The position numbers and the translations under genes are program-made. From the NCBI GenBank assembly GCA_003451715.1, contig DMJN01000048.1, forward strand, positions 1 to 15,446: DNA of 15,446 nucleotides, given 5' to 3'. The DNA is from Gammaproteobacteria bacterium. Its GTDB lineage: Bacteria; Pseudomonadota; Gammaproteobacteria; Pseudomonadales; Pseudohongiellaceae. Shown here one piece after another: positions 1 to 8,469 of the stretch. The notes beneath the pieces are model-generated. The model was given only the letters and a program-made list of their open reading frames with translations. It made no database searches and had not been told where the DNA came from. Position 1 is the stretch's first letter. The number at the start of each line of letters is the position of its first letter.

Positions 1-1920
1 ATGATCCGCAATATACCGGGCGGCGAATCCATACTCGGTCGTGGCGGTGGATCCGGGGGAAGTAATAACCGGGGATTCGGCTCCTCCGATTCACAGGTTT
101 TGATTAACGGTCGACGCATGTCCGGCAAGATCAATAGCATGTCTACCACACTGGCACGAATTCAGACTGCACAGGTCGAAAGAATTGAACTGATTCGGGG
201 CAATGCCGAAGGTCTGGATATTCGCAATGAAGGGATAATTTACAATGTCATTCTAGATGAAGGGGTGGGTGAATCATCCTCCGGTTTCTTAGACGTGGGT
301 GTCACTGAAATCGACGGCATGTCCATGGAGCCAGAGATACTGGCATCCTACAACACCACTGGCGGACCGCTTGAATTCGGTGTGAGTTATCAATACCAAA
401 CCCGCCCACGCCTGAATAAGGTTGATGAGGACATACTGAATCCAGATCGTACACCCCGAGAGTTTCGTTCACTATTTAATGCAACGAAGCGAGACAATCA
501 TAGAGTCACTGGCAAGCTCGCCTATGAATTTTTAAACGGTGCCATCCTGCAATTGAATGGACTCTATTCCGACAACGAACGAACAGAGGACAGGGAGGAA
601 GATCAGTTTCTAATTGGGACCGGTGGTATTCGGATCCCGAACGCCATCGAAGAAGGCGACTTCAGTTTTTCGAATGAGGAATTCGAAATTGGTGGAGACA
701 TGGAATTTCAGGTAGGAAATATTGGTCAGCTTAAAACACTATTCGTGGTGAATCGTAGAGATAACACGGACAACATTATTCAAGACACGATAACCGATGG
801 CATGACTGTGCGCTTGTTCTCGAATTTCGCCGATTACGAAGAAGACGAAACTATCGTCCGGTCCGCCATGACCAGCATTTTCGGTCGTCATACCCTGGAG
901 TATGGTGCCGAAGCTGCGTTTAACACGCTGGATCGAACCTTCACCTTTAATTACGATCCACTGGAAAATGCTGTCGTCGAGGAAGATCGTTATGAGGTAT
1001 TTGTTACCCACAATATTCTATTGACAGAAAAGACCAGCCTGCAATCAGCTCTCACGGAGGAATACTCAACTATATTTCAAGACCGTGAGGGTCAGACTAA
1101 CGAGCGCAGCTTTCGGTATCTTAAACCGCGGGTGGAACTCCGCTACGATCTGACTCCGACAGACCAGTTTCGCCTGTTAGCAGAGCGCACTGTCAGCCAG
1201 CTCAATCTCAATGAATTTGTGGCCAGCCGCAATATCGAAGACGATCTAATTAACTTCGGTAATCCAGACCTGGAGCCTGAAAAAACCTGGTCCTATTCCA
1301 TCGGTTACGAACGACGATTTGCTAATGATGGCGGCTCGATTGAGTTGAAAGCACTCTATGAAGATATTTCCGATCATATCGACAAGATCCTGATCGGCAC
1401 TGACGATTCCGGCGTGGGCAATATCGGATCCGCCTGGAGAAAGAATCTCGAATTCAGTCTCAACACCCGCTTTGGTTTTATTGGATTTCCGTCTGCGGTG
1501 TTGACGTTCTCCTACACCTGGGAAGATTCTAAAACTACCGATCCTTTCACCGGACAAAAACGCAGACTGCGTAACTCGACACCCGATTACTTCCGGGTAA
1601 ATTTCCGTCATGATGTAGAGGGCACCAACCTCGCCTATGGTCTTAATGCGCACCGGCGTAGCGGCCGGCTACGGCAGGACGTGTCCCTTTTCGAGGTTAC
1701 CCAATTTGAAATACATTTGGGCACGGCTTTTGTCGAGTACAATGTCACCCCGAATGTAAGACTTCGATTCGCAGCGGCTCATTTTCTGAATGAAGATGGC
1801 CGTACTTTCGATAAGACTTTTTACGACGGCAATATAGCCAATGGTGTCATCAAGAGAATAGATTACCAGGATTGGACGATAGATCCTGACTACGTGCTAA
1901 GTCTACAGGCAACGTTCTAG
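1..1920 (+). CDS. TonB-dependent outer-membrane receptor, 5'-truncated by window edge
   Basis: This is the C-terminal 639 residues of a TonB-dependent receptor, a 22-strand outer-membrane barrel that imports a ligand using TonB energy. Residues 1-90 look like the second half of the plug domain: an RNIPGG segment, a Gly/Asn-rich stretch, then VLINGRRMSG and a QVERIELIRGNAE segment typical of plug domains. Residues from about 95 onward are alternating amphipathic strands rich in Tyr, Phe, Arg and Asp, and the protein ends in Phe, the usual C-terminal residue of outer-membrane barrels. No signal peptide or TonB box is visible. The ATG at base 1 is probably an internal Met of the plug, as in the common pattern D-(M/V)-(I/L)-R-x-(I/L)-P-G, so the gene very likely starts upstream of the window. 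The ligand cannot be read from the sequence. The next gene on this strand lies beyond a palindromic repeat. Confidence 0.9.
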   Translation: MIRNIPGGESILGRGGGSGGSNNRGFGSSDSQVLINGRRMSGKINSMSTTLARIQTAQVERIELIRGNAEGLDIRNEGIIYNVILDEGVGESSSGFLDVGVTEIDGMSMEPEILASYNTTGGPLEFGVSYQYQTRPRLNKVDEDILNPDRTPREFRSLFNATKRDNHRVTGKLAYEFLNGAILQLNGLYSDNERTEDREEDQFLIGTGGIRIPNAIEEGDFSFSNEEFEIGGDMEFQVGNIGQLKTLFVVNRRDNTDNIIQDTITDGMTVRLFSNFADYEEDETIVRSAMTSIFGRHTLEYGAEAAFNTLDRTFTFNYDPLENAVVEEDRYEVFVTHNILLTEKTSLQSALTEEYSTIFQDREGQTNERSFRYLKPRVELRYDLTPTDQFRLLAERTVSQLNLNEFVASRNIEDDLINFGNPDLEPEKTWSYSIGYERRFANDGGSIELKALYEDISDHIDKILIGTDDSGVGNIGSAWRKNLEFSLNTRFGFIGFPSAVLTFSYTWEDSKTTDPFTGQKRRLRNSTPDYFRVNFRHDVEGTNLAYGLNAHRRSGRLRQDVSLFEVTQFEIHLGTAFVEYNVTPNVRLRFAAAHFLNEDGRTFDKTFYDGNIANGVIKRIDYQDWTIDPDYVLSLQATF

Positions 1921-1923
1921 CGG

Positions 1924-2009
1924 AATCAAAGGGGTCAGAGACGTTTGATTTTCCAATAACATTATTGGTCACTAAAAGCTTGAATCAAACGTCTCTGACC
2001 CCTTTGATT
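1924..2009. repeat. REPIN-like palindromic element, copy 1
   Basis: Two perfectly complementary 27-nt arms (1924-1950 and 1983-2009) flank a 32-nt centre. The arm core is GGGGTCAGAGACG, with ATCAAA and TTTGAT at its edges. The 32-nt centre matches the centre of the element at 8291-8375 at 27 of 32 positions and is the same length, so the two are copies of one 86-nt mobile or repetitive unit rather than independent hairpins. It starts 3 nt after the receptor stop codon, so it may also act as a transcription attenuator or 3'-end stabiliser. The GGGGTCAG-type core resembles REPs associated with Y1/RAYT transposases; that link is from general knowledge and no transposase is present here. Confidence 0.85.
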
Positions 2010-2103
2010 CCTCTGTTGCTAAAAATAATGAGAAAAGTGTTCTGTAGCCATTTTCTTTGGTCTACACTGCTTCAACTCTGACCAGTCTATGAGGGAGTAT
2101 TCC

Positions 2104-4725
2104 ATGAATTTTTTGCGCACAGGTCAGCGCTTTCTGCTAGTTGTGATAGTGGCGTTTGTGCTGCCTTCGACGCTCATAGCCCAGGCTCCTGCACCGGAAG
2201 ACATTTTCGGTTTCGAACCCGGTGATGACTATAAACTGGCCAGTTACGATCAGCTACTGGATTACTATCGGGAGCTTGATGCGGCGAGTCCGCGGGTGGT
2301 CTTACAGGAAATAGGCAACACCGTGCTGGGTCGGCCATTGCTGCTGGTACTCATATCCAGTGAGGACAATCTCGCACAACTGGATCGCTGGCAGCAGATC
2401 AGCACAGATCTAGCACGGGCCCGGATCGACGATGCAACAGCGCGGCAGCATGCCGAGGCGGGCAAGGCTGTGGTCTGGATCGATGGTGGCTTGCATGCCA
2501 CGGAGGTTGCACCATCCCAGATGTTGCCGAATCTGGCACACCATATGGCGACGGATGAGAGTGAGGAAACCCGACGCATTCGTGACAATGTAATTCTGTT
2601 GCTGATGCCCAGTATGAATCCTGATGGCCTGGAGGTAGTGCGTACCTGGTACGAACACAATCTTGAGACCCCCTTCGAAACCACCCGGCCTCCGGAGCTC
2701 TACCATCACTATGTCGGACATGATAATAATCGTGACTGGTTCATGAACAACATGCCGGAAACAGCGGCGGTCAGCGAGGTCCTATACGAACAGTGGTACC
2801 CTCAGATCGTCTACAACCATCATCAGACCGGACCATCCTGGGCACGCATCTTCCTGCCCCCTTTTGCCGATCCGGTTAACCCTAACATACATCCTGGGGT
2901 AACTACGGGTGTAAATCTTGTCGGTTCCGCTATGTCCAACCGATTTGCTATGAAGCAGATGCCGGGGGCGGTTTCCGACATGATCTACAGTATGTGGTGG
3001 AATGGTGGCATGCGAACCGTGCCCTACTTTCACAACATGATTGGCCTGTTGACTGAAACGTCTCATGCAACGGCTTCACCACGTTATTACGATCCCGAGG
3101 AGCGACCCGCGCAGGTGGGGAATCCCCGGCGCGGCCAGTCCGCTCCCACCAGCGGTGTGGACATTTTCTACCCCTACCCCTGGCCAGGCGGTGACTCCCG
3201 CTTCAGCGACCCGGTGCGCTATACCTTCACGGCCTCCATGGCGGTACTCGATATCGCTGCCGATCTCAAGTCACGCTGGCTCTATGGCATTTATTCTATG
3301 GGCAGGGACGCCATCGCTGCAGCTGATGAGGATCGTTTTGCCTACGTGATTCCAGCCCGGCAATGGGATCCTCAAGAGGCTCGCAACCTGGTGGAGATCC
3401 TGATGCGTGGTGGTGTGGAAATTGAGCGCGCCAGCGAAAATTTTTCTGCCGGCGAACAGGACTTCGTAGCTGGTTCTTTCATCGTCTATGGCAACCAGGC
3501 ATTTAGAAATTATGCGATCGATCTTCTGGAGAAACAGAATTACCCGGACCGCCGCCGCACGCCCGATGGCCCGCCGGATCCCCCCTACGATCTTGCCGGC
3601 TGGACTCTTCCCATGCAGATGGGGGTGGACGTGGTGCGACTCGATGATGCTTTCTCTGCCAGCAGTCAGCCACTCGATGCCTACCCTGACATAGAACCCG
3701 GAACGGTATCAGGTGATGCCAGCTTCGGCTTTGCATTCTCGGCTCAGTCCAATGCCAGTGTCCACGCTCTCAACCGCCTGACTCGTGCCGGTGAACGGGT
3801 GTTCCGGGCAGAGGAAAGTTTTAGCGCAGGAAACACAGACTTTCAGGCCAGAAGTTACATCGTTGAAAATCGAAGTCAGGATACCGTCGACCGGGTAAAT
3901 GAAGCGGCGGAATCCTTAGGATTGTGCTTCGTTGGTTTGAGCAACCCGGTGGATACTGAACTTACACCGCAGAAAGCTGTACGAGTGGGTCTCTACAAGT
4001 CCTGGGTAGCGAACATGGATGAAGGCTGGACGCGTTGGCTGCTGGAGAACTATGAATTTGACTTCGAAACACTGCTCGACAGCGACGTGCGTGAATCCGA
4101 TCTATCCCGATTCGATGCCATCCTCTTGCCAAGTCAGGGCGCGGCCTCACTGTTGAATGGACATACAAGCGGGACGATGCCGGATGAATACGTGGGAGGC
4201 CTTGGTCTTGCCGGCGCCCTCGCCCTCAAGCGTTTCGTGGAGGCCGGCGGCACACTGGTCACCCTCGATGCCGCCAGCGATTTCGCCATTCAGCAGTTCG
4301 GATTGCCCGTGGAGAATACCGTGGCCAACGCCTCAGCTCGTCAGTTCTTTATCCCCGGTTCCCTGATTCGAGCCGAAGTGGATACCAGCCACCCCCTGGC
4401 CGGGGGAACGCAAGACCAAGTGGCTACCTCCTTTGTGAACAGTCGCGCTTTTGAAGTGGTCTCGATCCCTCGCACTCGTGAAGGGGGCACAGAACAGACG
4501 GCGGAGCCACCGGAACAACCCGTGGAAACGATTGTCAGCTACGCCGGCGATGAGATTCTAATGAGCGGCTGGGCACTCGGGGAAGAAGACTACATCGCTG
4601 AAAAAGCGGCCATGATGAAGGTCGGTCTCGGCGAAGGCAGCGTCGTACTATTCGGATTCCGACCGCAGTTTCGAGGCCAGCCACGGGCAACCTACAAATT
4701 GCTATTCAACTCACTCCTGCAGTAA
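2104..4725 (+). CDS. Secreted M14-family zinc carboxypeptidase-like protein with C-terminal amidotransferase-like region
   Basis: An 873-residue exported metallopeptidase-like protein. The ATG at 2104 is chosen over the in-frame ATG at 2089 because a GAGGGAG Shine-Dalgarno at 2091-2097 sits 6 nt before it and would lie inside the longer version. Residues 1-27 form a signal peptide ending in LIAQA. The M14 zinc site is visible as HATE (His131, Glu134) and a later His in YNHHQTGP (His239 or His240). NPDG is at 172-175, NNRDWF at 208-213, and the probable catalytic Glu is in LTETSHA (Glu318). M14 enzymes remove C-terminal amino acids or cleave related amide bonds. Roughly residues 640-870 resemble a class I glutamine-amidotransferase/ThuA-like fold (VGLYKSW, DAILLPSQG, FVEAGGTLVTLD), but I see no clear catalytic Cys there, so this is probably a structural or binding domain. 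The protein is probably periplasmic or secreted. Its stop codon overlaps the first base of a palindromic repeat cluster. Confidence 0.92.
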   Translation: MNFLRTGQRFLLVVIVAFVLPSTLIAQAPAPEDIFGFEPGDDYKLASYDQLLDYYRELDAASPRVVLQEIGNTVLGRPLLLVLISSEDNLAQLDRWQQISTDLARARIDDATARQHAEAGKAVVWIDGGLHATEVAPSQMLPNLAHHMATDESEETRRIRDNVILLLMPSMNPDGLEVVRTWYEHNLETPFETTRPPELYHHYVGHDNNRDWFMNNMPETAAVSEVLYEQWYPQIVYNHHQTGPSWARIFLPPFADPVNPNIHPGVTTGVNLVGSAMSNRFAMKQMPGAVSDMIYSMWWNGGMRTVPYFHNMIGLLTETSHATASPRYYDPEERPAQVGNPRRGQSAPTSGVDIFYPYPWPGGDSRFSDPVRYTFTASMAVLDIAADLKSRWLYGIYSMGRDAIAAADEDRFAYVIPARQWDPQEARNLVEILMRGGVEIERASENFSAGEQDFVAGSFIVYGNQAFRNYAIDLLEKQNYPDRRRTPDGPPDPPYDLAGWTLPMQMGVDVVRLDDAFSASSQPLDAYPDIEPGTVSGDASFGFAFSAQSNASVHALNRLTRAGERVFRAEESFSAGNTDFQARSYIVENRSQDTVDRVNEAAESLGLCFVGLSNPVDTELTPQKAVRVGLYKSWVANMDEGWTRWLLENYEFDFETLLDSDVRESDLSRFDAILLPSQGAASLLNGHTSGTMPDEYVGGLGLAGALALKRFVEAGGTLVTLDAASDFAIQQFGLPVENTVANASARQFFIPGSLIRAEVDTSHPLAGGTQDQVATSFVNSRAFEVVSIPRTREGGTEQTAEPPEQPVETIVSYAGDEILMSGWALGEEDYIAEKAAMMKVGLGEGSVVLFGFRPQFRGQPRATYKLLFNSLLQ

Positions 4726-4839
4726 ATCAAAGGGGTCAGGGACGTTTGATACGAGAAATCAAAGGGGCCAGGGACGTTTGATTCGAGCTATTAGAATTAA
4801 ACGTCCCTGACCCCTTTGATTATCCTGACCCCTTTGATT
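4725..4839. repeat. REP cluster 2 between convergent genes
   Basis: Four arms of the same palindromic family are packed into 115 nt. Two direct left arms, 4725-4750 and 4757-4783, repeat with a 32-nt period and three mismatches. After an 11-nt centre comes an inverted arm at 4795-4821, then a 16-nt partial right arm at 4824-4839. The arm at 4757-4783 pairs with 4795-4821, with mismatches, to make a long hairpin. The first arm begins on the last A of the carboxypeptidase stop codon, and the cluster ends 10 nt before the stop of the facing gene. It is well placed to end transcription from both sides, but there is no clean T-tract, so that role is inferred. Confidence 0.85.
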
Positions 4840-4849
4840 ATCAAAATCC

Positions 4850-6997
4850 TTATTCAGCCAGTGGGTTGGGGCGGATTTGAAATTTCACGATTTTCGATTT
4901 GGTGCCCTTGCCGCCTTCCATGTGCCAGTTGGCGATTGAGCCAAAATCAGCATACACGGCGGAGCCTTTCCAGCCCGCAGCGGGATCGTCGATACGACCG
5001 TCCATTCCACGGGAATAGAAACCCATTGGATAAGGTACACGCATTACCACCCATTCAGATGTCTCGGGATTGAGTGCCAACAGAGAATCTGAACCGGTAC
5101 CGTTGGCAATGGGAGTATCCCTGCCCAATCCCAGGGTATCGAATTGGTCGACCCAGTTGTAATAGTGGTGGTCGGCACCTGCAGCCGACTCGGCACCCTT
5201 CAATCTGGGGCCCGGTGCGCGGTACAGCGTCCAGCCCTCGCGGCAATGTTGACCGGTAGCGGTTGGACCATTGGTGACTTCGCATTTGCTCCTGTCGAAG
5301 CTGGCCATATGGCCGCTGCCGGACAGCGCCGTCCAAATAATGCCTTCGCTGTCGATGTCGATACCCCGCGGCGCGAAACCCCATTGGTCGCGATCCAGGT
5401 CCTCAAGATTGAATGGAGGCTCGTAGACTTCCGTCTTACAGGTAAAAGGCGGATTGCTACCGGGATCGAGTCGAAGTATCTGTCCCGGGGTTGGCTGGGT
5501 GCGGGTTATCCAGACCGATCCGTCTGCAGGATTGGGAATAATGCCGTAGGCAAAACCCACCAGGCGGGTATCTCGCCCGGCCACGGGATCCTGGCGCGGC
5601 TCGTTCCAGGGCCGGGTAATGACGCCGTCTCCATTGGTATCGATCACAGTGGGACACCAGCCCTGTGATCCCAACTCGTCACCAGTTTCGTCCCAGAGCC
5701 TGGTATTGATCCAACCAATGGCTTGCGTGTCACCGCTGAACCAGAGCGTGTCGTCGCTATCGCTGGCAAACTGCAAGTGATGGGTGGAATAGCAGGTGTC
5801 TATTAGAGTCATTTCCTCCGTAGCCGGATCGAAATAAGAAGCATGACGAGTGGACATATTGAGTGGGAAATATTCCGCGGATGGATTTGTTGAGCCGGCC
5901 TTGCAGTCATCGGTGTTAGGCTCGACCCGCACTTGTGATGTCATCCACACCCGGCCCTTTTGATCCATCATTGGATTGTGTGTGTCCGCTGCGGCCTCGC
6001 CGTGGAATATCTCCTCATCCCCATAGAAAGGAGAAGTAACGAAATCACTAATGGCTTCGCCGCGGGTGCGCATGGGCACTAGGAATTCCCGGGCAACATG
6101 GGTGTTCGGGTCTACTACCAACAGCGAACCGTGGCCCTCAGATACTCCGTAAAATGGCCCATTTGCATTCACCCGCGGATTGCGTTTATCGGTGACGATT
6201 TCATCGTGTACAAAGGAAGTCTCATTGCCCCAATCCCACAGGGTTAAGACAATATTGCGCTCTACTCCCTGGGGTCTCGGTGGAGCTGCGGGCACCTCAC
6301 CGGCGGCGATACGATCGGTCCAATCGGCATACATGGCAATAGTGCGTTCGCGGCCCATGGTAGCCAGGGTGCGGTTCATCCAGCCGCCGTATTGACCGAA
6401 GTTCACCCGGTTACTCCAAGCTTCTTCCGTGGATTCGTAAAGATGCCGTATATGACCCACCTCTCTGGTTAATTTATTTCCCAGTTGGTGGCACAGCTCG
6501 CAATTCTGTTTCAAAGAATCGATATAGGCTTCCTGGCTCTGCATGGCCGCGCCCACCCCTCCGATCTGGGAACCAGGATTGATGAATTCATCGAGGGAGG
6601 GTGGCTCAACCAGGCTATACCAGTAGCTCGATGGGTAGATCTGTGCCGCTTGCTGCTCATCAATCGGGTAGGCTGCCTCGAGCACAAGATTGTCTCCGGG
6701 CTGCGCCTGCACCGCAGCCGAATCCCTCAGGCCATAACCTCGCACCCACACGCTATAGCTTGCATCCGGCAGCTCCGGTAGCAGAAATTTTCCGTCATCG
6801 TCGGTGACGACAATTTTTATGAAATTAGTGGCCAGATCATCTGTTTCGGCAATCACCCAGACGCCAGCCTCCGGGCCGTTGTTACCGGCAACCTCGCCAC
6901 TTATGGAAGCCGCATTGAGATTTGCCATAGCTAACAAGCCAGTCATAAAGAGGAGCAGGGCTAGCGGTGTTTTCAGGTAGTTTGTTGATCTTTTCAC
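4850..6997 (-). CDS. Exported beta-propeller protein with carboxypeptidase-regulatory-like domain and one haem c motif
   Basis: A 715-residue exported protein. The GTG at 6997 is preferred over the ATG at 7072: a GGAG lies 8 nt upstream of it, and translation from it starts directly with a signal peptide (VKRSTNYLKTPLALLLF, then MANLNAA, cleavage near residue 29). Residues about 31-110 form a carboxypeptidase-regulatory-like beta-sandwich (SGEVAGNNGPEAGVWV, DDDGKFLLPELPDASYSVWV). A CELCH motif (Cys166, Cys169, His170) should bind one c-type haem. The rest, from about residue 220, has repeated propeller-like segments (GRVWMTSQVRVE, DTLWFSGDTQAIGWI, GSVWITRTQP, GIIWTALSGSGHMASFD), as in the Vgb/streptogramin-lyase superfamily. 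An EF-hand-like loop starts at Asp453 (Asp453, Asn455, Asp457, Gly458), without an acidic residue at loop position 12. The role is unknown; electron transfer or a haem-assisted periplasmic reaction is possible. Confidence 0.85.
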   Translation of the reverse strand: MKRSTNYLKTPLALLLFMTGLLAMANLNAASISGEVAGNNGPEAGVWVIAETDDLATNFIKIVVTDDDGKFLLPELPDASYSVWVRGYGLRDSAAVQAQPGDNLVLEAAYPIDEQQAAQIYPSSYWYSLVEPPSLDEFINPGSQIGGVGAAMQSQEAYIDSLKQNCELCHQLGNKLTREVGHIRHLYESTEEAWSNRVNFGQYGGWMNRTLATMGRERTIAMYADWTDRIAAGEVPAAPPRPQGVERNIVLTLWDWGNETSFVHDEIVTDKRNPRVNANGPFYGVSEGHGSLLVVDPNTHVAREFLVPMRTRGEAISDFVTSPFYGDEEIFHGEAAADTHNPMMDQKGRVWMTSQVRVEPNTDDCKAGSTNPSAEYFPLNMSTRHASYFDPATEEMTLIDTCYSTHHLQFASDSDDTLWFSGDTQAIGWINTRLWDETGDELGSQGWCPTVIDTNGDGVITRPWNEPRQDPVAGRDTRLVGFAYGIIPNPADGSVWITRTQPTPGQILRLDPGSNPPFTCKTEVYEPPFNLEDLDRDQWGFAPRGIDIDSEGIIWTALSGSGHMASFDRSKCEVTNGPTATGQHCREGWTLYRAPGPRLKGAESAAGADHHYYNWVDQFDTLGLGRDTPIANGTGSDSLLALNPETSEWVVMRVPYPMGFYSRGMDGRIDDPAAGWKGSAVYADFGSIANWHMEGGKGTKSKIVKFQIRPNPLAE

Positions 6998-7178
6998 GAT
7001 TATTTCTCCATCCGTGTGCAACAGGAAGATTAGTCTAGCAAGTAAAGTGCCCGATAAATTGATATCGCGCAATTTCGTAGAGAGGGGGGGTCAGCCGGGG
7101 GCCGCTTGTAAAATAGTGATGATCCAACTCTCACATTATCGAGTCCTGGCTCGCTATTTAGGCAATGCCCCCTTTAAC

Positions 7179-8204
7179 TCAATTTTCTGAACTGTTCTGT
7201 TCGCGCTGCTCCCTTTCCCTAAAACGCGCGCCCCTTAGTGTCGCCGTCATGGCATAGTTGCCTTCGTGGCAGGCGTACTCATAGGGGATCTGATCAGACT
7301 TCGGCCAAACCATTTCGCCGGTATAGGAATCCGTGTAGTCGGCATCCTCTGCCGTAAAGCTGTACAGCAATCCCCCGCCCCCACTGATTGGGCTGAAGCG
7401 TTCAACCACACGGCGCTCAGCCGGTTGGTGAGGCTGATCCAGAAAATTAGTAGTTTCCACCACGAGAGTATCGCCTTCCCATCGGCCGATGGAATCCCCA
7501 TCGAAAGTGGCCAGGGTAGCGGGCTTGTGCGTGTCATCGTGGATGCGGATTATCCTGGCCCAGTGCATCCACTCGATGTAGAGCATCAGGTAATCGTCGG
7601 TCTGCACGATGGTTTTCAGGTTGTTATAAACTCGCGGCGTGATGGGAATTGACGCGGATTGATGGTAGATGCAGCGAACCGTCAGGGTCGAATTTTCAGG
7701 ACCATCATAGGGTTGTTCACCGGTCTCCAACCACCAGGCACCGTCCCTTTCCGGCCAGGCAAATTTCGGCGCCGCATCGGCTTTGGCCTGACCTTCAGGC
7801 GTACGAGGAGGCATGCGCCCATTGGCAGGGTAGGTCATGATGGACGTACGGTACTGACCGTCAATGGTGAAGCCATCACTGCCCCGGTCGAACCAGAAAT
7901 CGTTGTAAGAGCCGATATTGCCTCCCTGTTCGGGCTCGCTGCGATTGGGATCGCTCAATTCGGATCCGCTGGCCCGGGTATTCATTTCACGATCTCTTAA
8001 TCTCTGAACTTCTTCCGGATTCAGGTAGAGACGGTCACCGAATGCCGTGGGTCGCTCGAATGGAGTCAGGGTAGAAATATCGTAATTTCCACTGAAATCA
8101 GGTTTGCCCGAGGGCGTACGCGCAATGCCATCCTGGGCAATGACCAGGGTGGGCACCAGGATAACGGGTAAAGCGGTAATGAGAGCAACTAGTATTTTTT
8201 TCAT
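7179..8204 (-). CDS. Secreted protein of uncharacterised family, paralogue A
   Basis: A 341-residue exported protein of a family I recognise only by its internal motifs; I cannot assign a function. The ATG at 8204 is chosen because a near-perfect AGGAGGAG Shine-Dalgarno sits just upstream and the protein then begins with a signal peptide (MKKILVALITALPVILVP, cleavage after VIAQ or nearby). Shared landmarks with the two paralogues in this window are: RTPSGKPDFSGNYD near the mature N-terminus, SYNDFWFDRG, NGRMPP, a mid-protein Cys (VRCIYH), PRVYNNLKTIVQTDDYLMLY, MHWARIIRI, GDSIGRWEGDTLVVETTNF, and YEYACHEGNYAM near the C-terminus (Cys312). The two conserved Cys could form a disulphide. The beta-rich pattern may suggest a lipocalin-like or beta-barrel fold, but this is weak. 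It lies 181 nt upstream of the haem-motif gene on the same strand. Confidence 0.85.
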   Translation of the reverse strand: MKKILVALITALPVILVPTLVIAQDGIARTPSGKPDFSGNYDISTLTPFERPTAFGDRLYLNPEEVQRLRDREMNTRASGSELSDPNRSEPEQGGNIGSYNDFWFDRGSDGFTIDGQYRTSIMTYPANGRMPPRTPEGQAKADAAPKFAWPERDGAWWLETGEQPYDGPENSTLTVRCIYHQSASIPITPRVYNNLKTIVQTDDYLMLYIEWMHWARIIRIHDDTHKPATLATFDGDSIGRWEGDTLVVETTNFLDQPHQPAERRVVERFSPISGGGGLLYSFTAEDADYTDSYTGEMVWPKSDQIPYEYACHEGNYAMTATLRGARFREREQREQNSSEN

Positions 8205-8290
8205 AGTCTCCTCCTGAGGAAGGATGTTGCCGATACACTGCTGGTTTTTCATTCTACTCGGATTAGCGGCTTAGGAAAGGGGAATGAGTG

Positions 8291-8431
8291 ATCAAAGGGG
8301 TCAGGGACGTTTGATTTTCCAAAAACATTATTGATCACTAACAGCCCGAATCAAGCGTCCCTGACCCCTTTGATTTCCCTAACAGCTTCAATCAAGCGTC
8401 CCTGACCCCTTTGATTTTGACCCCTTTGATT
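8291..8431. repeat. REPIN-like element copy 3 with tandem-duplicated right half
   Basis: The left arm at 8291-8316 and right arm at 8349-8375 flank a 32-nt centre (8317-8348) that matches the centre of the 1924-2009 element at 27 of 32 positions. The 41-nt segment 8335-8375, carrying the right arm, is repeated at 8376-8416 with 4 mismatches. A further 14-nt partial arm follows at 8418-8431. The left arm has core GGGGTCAGGGACG and the right arms read GCGTCCCTGACCCC, leaving one G-T-type mismatch in the stem. The cluster sits between two same-strand genes (upstream of 7179-8204, downstream of the sialidase-like gene), where it could separate their transcripts. Confidence 0.85.
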
Positions 8432-8469
8432 TCTCATCCCGCTACTTCAGCCCCATTTCTCTCAACCAA

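Noticed and set aside
5144..5668. 174-codon plus-strand open frame opposite the haem-motif gene
   Set aside because: It is a shadow of a high-G+C coding strand, with no ribosome site or recognisable protein pattern.
6998..7072. 25-residue N-terminal extension (ATG at 7072) of the haem-motif gene
   Set aside because: The GTG at 6997 has a GGAG at proper distance and gives a normal signal peptide directly.
8291..8431. Possible short CRISPR array
   Set aside because: The repeats are inverted as well as direct, the intervals are themselves repeated sequence, and there are too few units and no cas gene.
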